From the NCBI GenBank assembly GCA_012841465.1, contig DUUS01000043.1, positions 1-11,163 on the forward strand: a DNA stretch of 11,163 nucleotides. Reading direction: 5' to 3'. Positions within the stretch are counted from its first letter, which is position 1; every line of letters starts with the position of its first letter. The DNA is from Mollicutes bacterium. Lineage in GTDB: Bacteria > Bacillota_I > Bacilli_A > RF39 > UBA660. The translations under genes were made by a program, and so were the position numbers. Of this stretch, positions 7,093 through 11,163 are shown piece by piece. Below the pieces are notes generated by a model that saw only the letters and a list, made by a program, of their open reading frames with translations, was not told where the DNA came from and did not search any database.

Positions 7093-7121
7093 TTGAAGAA
7101 ATTTATTTATTGTGCTATACT
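7093..7121 (+). promoter_or_regulatory. Promoter of the 330-aa membrane protein gene
   Basis: TTGAAG (7093-7098), a 17-nt spacer and TATACT (7116-7121) with a preceding TGC give an extended -10 promoter with transcription starting near 7128. A TATAAT at 7127-7132 has no good -35 and would start transcription at the ribosome binding site, so it is less likely to be used. AAGGAG (7136-7141) lies 8 nt before the GTG start. Confidence 0.65.
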
Positions 7122-7149
7122 TCAGATATAATAAAAAGGAGTTTTTAAA

Positions 7150-8142
7150 GTGAAAAATGAAAATGAAGAAATAGAATTACCCAGAAGAAAAGATGAGGTA
7201 GCTAAGGAAAGCGAAATCACTCAAAAGCAGATCCCAAAAAGTAGAGAAGAAAGTCCAAATAGAGAAAGTACTCTACCAGATGAACTTCGAACTAATTTAA
7301 GCAAACAAGAAAACAAATTTATTCCGATCGAAGAAATTGAATCACTTTCTATAGAAGAGCCTGTAGAAGAGCCAAATAGACTTCCAAAGAAAAAAGAAGA
7401 AGCTTTAACTAATAATATGAGTCAGTCAAACATACCACAGCCTGCCAAACCTTTTCCTCTACAGCAAGAGCAGCCACCAATCGAGCCACCACTTGCACCA
7501 GTAATAGAGCCTGCCTCAAATGTTAATGTAATAGAAGAAGTTTCGAATACTCCAGTAAATGACCCTGTAATTGAAAAACCATCAGCTACATTAGAGCCAA
7601 AACCTGATGCTCAATTAAGTCCAAAATTAGTAGTTGAAGAGGCTCCTAAAATTGCTAAAGAGGGTGGAAATCCATTTTTAGGTTTCTTAATACTTTTAAT
7701 AATTATCGCAATCTTCCTATTTTCATTTTACTTTTTAGTAAAAGAAGATATTATAAAACTACCAGATAATATTAATTTACCATTTATAAATGATAAATCT
7801 CCTGAAGATAATAATACGAATGATAATGATGATAATAACACAGAAGAAATTGTTATTTCTGGTCACTATGCAGAAGAAGATCCTAAAGTGTGTCCTGAAG
7901 TTCCAGTATTTATAAAATTTTACGATGATAATACATATGAGTTTAATCAGCTTAGATTAGATGAAGATGATGATGAAATTGCTTGCAAAGGTATTATATT
8001 AAGTGGAAGTTATTCTATAAATAATAATACAATTACTTTAAACTCAAAGGATGGAATTATATATGCCACCTATAATAATGACATAATCGAAATGATAGTT
8101 GATGATGTTTCAGTTGCTTTAACTAAACAAGATGAAGAATAA
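7150..8142 (+). CDS. Single-pass membrane protein with acidic Pro-rich cytoplasmic tail
   Basis: Not recognised as a named family. The 330-aa product has a long disordered N-terminal half (1-172), rich in Glu, Pro, Lys and Ser (EEPVEEPNRLPKKKEE near 69-84; Pro-rich 96-122). One strongly hydrophobic helix follows at about 176-197 (FLGFLILLIIIAIFLFSFYF), then an Asn/Asp-rich linker (215-232, DNNTNDNDDNNTEE) and a compact C-terminal beta-rich domain (235-326). That domain contains GSYSINNNTITL (286-297), a pattern seen in small lipocalin-like stress or surface domains, and two cysteines (C248, C279) that could pair. With no signal peptide, N-in/C-out topology is expected. Start is GTG at 7150, supported by AAGGAG 8 nt upstream. 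It is monocistronic, with its own promoter and a bidirectional terminator. The tail could act as a cytoplasmic docking segment; no function can be assigned. Confidence 0.85.
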   Translation: MKNENEEIELPRRKDEVAKESEITQKQIPKSREESPNRESTLPDELRTNLSKQENKFIPIEEIESLSIEEPVEEPNRLPKKKEEALTNNMSQSNIPQPAKPFPLQQEQPPIEPPLAPVIEPASNVNVIEEVSNTPVNDPVIEKPSATLEPKPDAQLSPKLVVEEAPKIAKEGGNPFLGFLILLIIIAIFLFSFYFLVKEDIIKLPDNINLPFINDKSPEDNNTNDNDDNNTEEIVISGHYAEEDPKVCPEVPVFIKFYDDNTYEFNQLRLDEDDDEIACKGIILSGSYSINNNTITLNSKDGIIYATYNNDIIEMIVDDVSVALTKQDEE

Positions 8143-8144
8143 TA

Positions 8145-8174
8145 AAAACATACCCGAAAATAAAGGTATGTTTT
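8145..8174. terminator. Bidirectional intrinsic terminator
   Basis: AAAACATACC (8145-8154) pairs perfectly with GGTATGTTTT (8165-8174) around a 10-nt loop. T-runs follow on both strands, so it can end the plus-strand membrane protein gene and the minus-strand HD gene. The TAA stop of the HD gene (8173-8175) lies in the base of the stem. Confidence 0.9.
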
Positions 8175-9378
8175 ATTTTATTTTTTCTTCTAAATACAAT
8201 TTTAATTCTTTCATTCTTTCTTTTTGCATTATAGGAAGAATAGTTTCGAATATCTTATAGATATATTTTTCATAATTGTCTTGATTAGGAACTTTAATAT
8301 TATATTTTTTAAGCATATCTATATAATTTGCAATTGAATTAAATGTAACTTTTTTACTTTCTTCAGGTGAATTTATTGTTACATAATTAATATTATTTTT
8401 AAAGTAATTTATATATAACTGAAATTCTTCCATAGTAATTATTTTTTTATTTAATAATCTTTTAAATAATGTAAGTTTATCAAATAAAGTATCTTCCACT
8501 ATTAAGATATCTTCTCCCTTAGATATCTCAGTTAAAAATCTAAGTTCTATTTCAGCAAATAATAATGAATCTCTTTCTGATAAAGTAAGTACATTTTCTT
8601 CAGTTATTATATCTTTAGATCCTGCTGATTTTATTTTAAAAGAATCTTCATTAAAGAAATCATTTGCTATTTCAAGTAAATTAGTTCTTTTATTATTTTT
8701 AGTAAATTCTATAATAAATGGTTTAGTATCTCCCATTAAATCTCTTAAAGTAATTAATTCATTTACTCTAGAGTCTTTAACACTAATAGTGCCACTATAT
8801 TCATGAGGGTAAACTTTATCAAATTCCGTATAAAATACACTCGTAATATTATTATATAAGCGGTCAAGTAAATTATTAAGCATTGGATCATCGCAGTCAA
8901 TTTCTAAATTTTCTAAAACACTTTCGTAATACCATTTTTGATCATTATAATCACCGCCATAATTTGAAAAATCAACCTTACCATTTTTTAAACTAAAAGC
9001 AAGTATTTCTTCTAAATTAGCTATTTTATCAGCAGCAATTACAGCTTTATTACGAACAGGAAGACCAAGACAATTTTGAATCTTTTGCTTTTTTTCTTCC
9101 TTCCATGATAAACCACTGTTTTTAACCGTAGCAGTCATTACAAGTGAGGCAACATCTCCACCAAAAAGTCTAGAGATATCCTCAATTGTATAATCTGTAT
9201 CTTCAACAACATCATGAAGATAACCAGCGGCAACCACCGCTTCATCAAATCCGGCTTTTTTTAATATTTCACCAGCTATAAGCGGGTGAATAACAAAAGG
9301 TTTATTTTCATCATCTTTACGATATGCTCCCTCATGAGCACGAATAGCAAAAATGAGTGCACGATCACTTAAACTCAC
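8173..9378 (-). CDS. RelA/SpoT-type HD hydrolase with C-terminal degenerate kinase-like domain
   Basis: Residues 1-160 are a Mn-dependent HD hydrolase domain of the (p)ppGpp hydrolase/MESH1 type. The hydrolase residues known from RelA/SpoT are visible: R20-K21, H31 (VIHP), H55-D56 and E59-D60 in LHDVVEDT, and D117/N121 in ADKIANLEEI. No synthetase (RelA_SpoT) domain follows, so the likely activity is alarmone or related nucleotide 3'-pyrophosphate hydrolysis. The C-terminal 240 residues are unusual: FIIEFTKNNKRTNLLEI (221-237) sits where a kinase P-loop (FTGxxxxGKT-like) would be, and DILIVEDTLFDKL (290-302) resembles the DR-x-LFD strand of deoxynucleoside-kinase-like proteins, but Gly and the GK[ST] are missing. 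Start is GTG at 9378 with GGGAGG 8 nt upstream. It has a strong own promoter, is divergent from the 62-aa gene and shares a terminator with the 330-aa gene. HD assignment is firm; the C-terminal fold is tentative. Confidence 0.88.
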   Translation of the reverse strand: MSLSDRALIFAIRAHEGAYRKDDENKPFVIHPLIAGEILKKAGFDEAVVAAGYLHDVVEDTDYTIEDISRLFGGDVASLVMTATVKNSGLSWKEEKKQKIQNCLGLPVRNKAVIAADKIANLEEILAFSLKNGKVDFSNYGGDYNDQKWYYESVLENLEIDCDDPMLNNLLDRLYNNITSVFYTEFDKVYPHEYSGTISVKDSRVNELITLRDLMGDTKPFIIEFTKNNKRTNLLEIANDFFNEDSFKIKSAGSKDIITEENVLTLSERDSLLFAEIELRFLTEISKGEDILIVEDTLFDKLTLFKRLLNKKIITMEEFQLYINYFKNNINYVTINSPEESKKVTFNSIANYIDMLKKYNIKVPNQDNYEKYIYKIFETILPIMQKERMKELKLYLEEKIK

Positions 9379-9403
9379 AACTCAAACCTCCCTAGAAGAA
9401 GTT

Positions 9404-9432
9404 ATTATATAATGAAAATCATAGATTGTAAA
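9404..9432 (-). promoter_or_regulatory. SigA-type promoter of the HD hydrolase gene
   Basis: The minus strand shows TTTACA (9427-9432), an exact 17-nt spacer and a perfect TATAAT (9404-9409). The predicted leader is about 18 nt and includes the GGGAGG ribosome binding site. Confidence 0.88.
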
Positions 9433-9434
9433 CT

Positions 9435-9461
9435 AAAACCCGCTTATTTATGTCGGTTTTT
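9435..9461. repeat. Inverted repeat between divergent promoters
   Basis: AAAACC-C-G (9435-9442) is inverted as CGGTTTT (9454-9460), with one bulged C and an 11-nt loop. It lies between the -35 boxes of the HD gene and the 62-aa gene, outside both predicted transcripts. A regulator site or a leftover terminator are both possible. Confidence 0.35.
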
Positions 9462-9471
9462 CACAAAATAA

Positions 9472-9500
9472 TTGTTTTTATATCTTCCTTGTGTTAAAAT
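9472..9500 (+). promoter_or_regulatory. Promoter of the pseudoprotease operon
   Basis: TTGTTT (9472-9477), a 17-nt spacer ending in TGT, and TAAAAT (9495-9500) form an extended -10 promoter. Transcription would begin near 9507, about 20 nt before the ATG at 9528. Confidence 0.7.
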
Positions 9501-9527
9501 CTAATTATAAACGGAGAGTGATAAAGT

Positions 9528-9716
9528 ATGAAAAAATCTAAAAAAAATATCGTTGGATATTTAACTTTGGCAATCTCATTAATCGGTTTACTTGCAACAT
9601 ATCTAATATATAAATACTTTAAAATTGATGATGTCTTTTGTGTTATTTTAATGACTCTATCATTTATTATTGGTATTTATGGAATTTATCAAATAGTAAG
9701 GGATGCTTATAATTAA
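9528..9716 (+). CDS. Small two-helix membrane protein (62 aa)
   Basis: Not recognised. After a basic N-terminus (KKSKK) there are two hydrophobic helices at about residues 8-28 and 36-57, joined by a short loop (KYFKIDD). The positive-inside rule puts both ends in the cytoplasm, with a few loop residues outside. ATG at 9528 is preceded by GGAGAGTGAT, about 11 nt from GGAG to the start, a slightly long but workable spacing. Its TAA overlaps the next ATG by one base (TAATG at 9714-9718), so translation of the trypsin-fold protein is coupled to it. That suggests a membrane partner or anchor for the soluble protein encoded next; this role is inferred from coupling alone. Confidence 0.75.
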   Translation: MKKSKKNIVGYLTLAISLIGLLATYLIYKYFKIDDVFCVILMTLSFIIGIYGIYQIVRDAYN

Positions 9717-10531
9717 TGTATGTAAACGCTATAAAAGAAGGTACAGACTATGTTAGACCTTTAGTAACTGGAAAAGTAACTTATGAAAATCGCCAGATTC
9801 TTAATATTATAAATTCACTTATGATATTAAACTCAGATGGCGACTGTTTAACTTGTGCTCATATTGCTGAGTTGTTTCAAGCAGCTGAGGATACCAATGA
9901 AGTTTTTAGTGATATCTTAAAGCAAATTAAACATTCAAGTAAAAGAGAAATTAAAAAAATTGAAGAAAAATATGGAATAAAAAAAGACACCATAATTAGA
10001 ATTCATAATATTGTTGTTGATGTTGCTAAAAATATCGATAAAATAGATATTATTAAACATCCTTACTTAGATCTAGCAATTATTAAACTACATGAAAAAG
10101 TAAATATAAAAAACTTTCCAATATTTAATACTGAAGATATAAAAATCGGTACATCAATCCTTAACTTAGGATATGCTTTTCCTGAATATGATACATTTAA
10201 ATATGACTTAGAAAAAGAAAGAATGATAGTTACTAATAAAGTAATGAACTTTCCCTTATTTCCAAGCCCTGGAATAATAACCAGAAATATAATAGATCCT
10301 AAAAATGAACTGAGCTTGTTTGAAACAAACGCTCCATGCTATCCAGGTCAAGCTGGAGGACCAGTTCTTAATGTAGAAGGAGAAGTTATTGGACTAACTC
10401 TTGCAAGCAAGATTATAAAAATTCATGATACCCAAAACTCAAGCTACACAGTAGAGTTATCAGCCGCAATAAAATCAAAAACAATAACAGAATTCTTAGA
10501 TGAAAATAATATTACATATACAAAAAGATAG
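9716..10531 (+). CDS. Trypsin-fold protein lacking the catalytic Ser (pseudoprotease)
   Basis: The 271-aa product follows the chymotrypsin/DegP-like S1 layout without signal peptide or membrane helix. The His segment is GDCLTCAHIAELF (42-54, H49), the Asp segment is HPYLDLAIIKL (115-125, D119), and the nucleophile segment is YPGQAGGPVLNVEGEVIGL (209-227). In the active family that last motif is GxSGGP; here residue 213 is Ala, encoded by GCT at 10352-10354, one base from TCT (Ser). H49, D119 and the oxyanion-loop glycines are kept, so the fold is probably intact but proteolysis is not expected. About 50 helical, charged residues (50-100, with HSSKREIKKIEEKYGIKK at 73-90) are inserted after the His motif. 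The ATG overlaps the previous stop and has no strong ribosome binding site of its own, implying coupling. A peptide-binding or signalling role is likelier than catalysis. No PDZ domain is present. Confidence 0.85.
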   Translation: MYVNAIKEGTDYVRPLVTGKVTYENRQILNIINSLMILNSDGDCLTCAHIAELFQAAEDTNEVFSDILKQIKHSSKREIKKIEEKYGIKKDTIIRIHNIVVDVAKNIDKIDIIKHPYLDLAIIKLHEKVNIKNFPIFNTEDIKIGTSILNLGYAFPEYDTFKYDLEKERMIVTNKVMNFPLFPSPGIITRNIIDPKNELSLFETNAPCYPGQAGGPVLNVEGEVIGLTLASKIIKIHDTQNSSYTVELSAAIKSKTITEFLDENNITYTKR

Positions 10532-10540
10532 GAGAACAAA

Positions 10541-10810
10541 ATGGATACTAGATTAGAAGATTATTTTTTAGAAATTAGAACACTTCAAATGCTGGATTAT
10601 AAAAACGCTACAGAAAACAACTTTGATTCAAGAACAGCTTGGTTTAACCATATGATGAGTCAGCAAAAAGATGAAATCGCAGAGGCAATTATAAGCTTAT
10701 CAGAAAGATACGAAGTACCTCTTTCAAGAGCAGCTGAAGACTTTGATCCATCTATGGTACTCAGAGTTGGAAGAATTAAAAATTTAGAGAAAAGTTCAAA
10801 AAAACTTTGA
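10541..10810 (+). CDS. Small helical protein (89 aa), unrecognised
   Basis: No family recognised. The 89-aa product is hydrophilic and mostly predicted helix, with two charged helical stretches (1-20 and 30-58, KDEIAEAIISLSERYEVP) and a basic C-terminus (KNLEKSSKKL). There is no membrane segment or cysteine. ATG at 10541 has AGGAG (10530-10534) with a 6-nt gap, and this ribosome binding site overlaps the TAG stop of the pseudoprotease, so it is the third gene of the same operon. It ends in TGA, the only TGA stop among the complete genes here. It could be a soluble partner of the pseudoprotease or an adaptor; nothing in the sequence settles that. Confidence 0.75.
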   Translation: MDTRLEDYFLEIRTLQMLDYKNATENNFDSRTAWFNHMMSQQKDEIAEAIISLSERYEVPLSRAAEDFDPSMVLRVGRIKNLEKSSKKL

Positions 10811-10824
10811 CAGTTGTATTATAC

Positions 10825-10887
10825 AAAAACTCTCTTTCCCTTTTACAAAAGGGTTTAAGACCTTTTTAACAAGAGTGCGTAGTTTTT
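10825..10887 (+). terminator. Structured spacer, possible terminator or attenuator
   Basis: AAAAACT (10825-10831) pairs with AGTTTTT (10881-10887), CTCTT (10832-10836) with AAGAG (10871-10875), and CCCTTTT with AAAAGGG (10838-10853) as an inner hairpin. A competing hairpin joins AAAAGG (10847-10852) to CCTTTT (10861-10866), followed by T then AA. The outer stem ends in a T-run, like a weak terminator. The two mutually exclusive hairpins resemble attenuators. No anti-terminator ligand or leader peptide is evident. Confidence 0.4.
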
Positions 10888-10927
10888 AATAAATTTTTAT
10901 ATATTTCATATAATTTAAGGAGTTAAT

Positions 10928-11163
10928 ATGTGTTTAACTAATAATTTAATAAATATACTCAGTAAAATCTTTTTATTACTAAGTATAATAATACCAATAA
11001 TATATTTATTATTTAAAAGTAAAAATATAACTATTTTTTCTTTTTTAACTGCAATTTTAATCTTTTTATTTATATTCTTAATTAAAACCAGCATTAAATT
11101 TGTTAATGTATGTGAAAAATACGAAATCGATACACCAAGCGAAGAAGTATTAAACGAAGAAAT
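10928..11163 (+). CDS. Partial two-helix membrane protein, cut by window end
   Basis: The frame is open from the ATG at 10928 to the window edge, 78 codons without a stop. A good AAGGAG (10917-10922) lies 5 nt upstream. The product begins MCLTNNLINILSK and has two hydrophobic helices at about residues 12-30 and 38-56, separated by a short basic loop (KSKN). A hydrophilic segment follows (KFVNVCEKYEIDTPSEEV) that should be cytoplasmic and continues past the window. The two-helix plan recalls the 62-aa protein at the head of the operon, though the sequences are not obviously similar. A TATAAT at 10909-10914 is too close to the ribosome binding site to be its promoter unless the message is nearly leaderless, so it is probably read from the upstream promoter through the structured spacer. 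Not recognised. Confidence 0.7.
   Translation, partial: MCLTNNLINILSKIFLLLSIIIPIIYLLFKSKNITIFSFLTAILIFLFIFLIKTSIKFVNVCEKYEIDTPSEEVLNEE

Noticed and set aside
7032..7120. Near-repeat TGTGCTTATAC (7032) and TGTGCTATAC (7111) as paired regulator sites or a second promoter
   Set aside because: The second copy is explained by the extended -10 of the 330-aa gene. The first lacks a usable -35, and one imperfect pair is weak evidence.
10807..10835. TTGACA at 10807-10812 as a -35 box
   Set aside because: It overlaps the end of the 89-aa gene and no -10-like hexamer occurs at 15-19 nt spacing.
10808..10858. Genetic code 4 read-through of the TGA ending the 89-aa gene
   Set aside because: The extension would be only about 17 residues, the Trp codons checked elsewhere are TGG, and no other gene needs TGA read as Trp.

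Overview
The window is very AT-rich and gene-dense. It looks like a chromosomal segment of a low-GC, reduced-genome member of the Bacilli/Firmicutes (RF39-like, Izemoplasma-like or Erysipelotrichia-type lineages); this placement is an inference. It rests on the rplM-rpsI pair, a long Clostridia/Bacilli-style GluRS, a CIRCE (HrcA) operator, strong AGGAGG-type ribosome binding sites, SigA-type promoters with extended -10 boxes, and leaders of only 15-25 nt. Stops are mostly TAA or TAG, tryptophan is TGG in the genes checked, and nothing calls for a non-standard code. No tRNA, rRNA, CRISPR array, insertion sequence or phage gene was seen, and no gene-free stretch exceeds 300 bases.

Region 1 (16-2627, minus strand) is translation housekeeping: gltX, then rplM and rpsI, the pair having its own consensus promoter. 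Region 2 (2674-3155, minus) is a single hsp20 gene with a promoter embedded in a CIRCE variant and its own terminator. Region 3 (3162-6971, minus) is a two-gene operon of unrecognised, Lys/Glu-rich helical proteins. The second gene (692 aa) is followed by an overlapping frame of about 100 codons that carries the same mTERF-like repeat style and runs exactly into the terminator, so the gene is probably split by a frameshift or recoded.

Region 4 (7093-8174, plus) is a single-pass membrane protein with a long acidic, Pro-rich cytoplasmic tail and a small extracellular beta-rich domain. It converges on a shared bidirectional terminator with region 5 (8173-9432, minus), a RelA/SpoT-type HD hydrolase that lacks a synthetase domain and carries about 240 extra residues resembling a nucleoside-kinase-like P-loop domain with an eroded Walker A.

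Region 6 (9472 to the end, plus) is divergent from the HD gene. It is a tight operon of a 62-aa two-helix membrane protein, a trypsin-fold protein whose catalytic Ser is Ala (GQAGGP) and an 89-aa helical protein. A structured spacer and a second two-helix membrane protein cut by the window edge follow. Regions 4-6 are the accessory-looking part. The likeliest undescribed system is the membrane protein plus pseudoprotease plus small helical protein operon, possibly tied to the divergent HD/degenerate-kinase protein. That functional link is a hypothesis from adjacency only.
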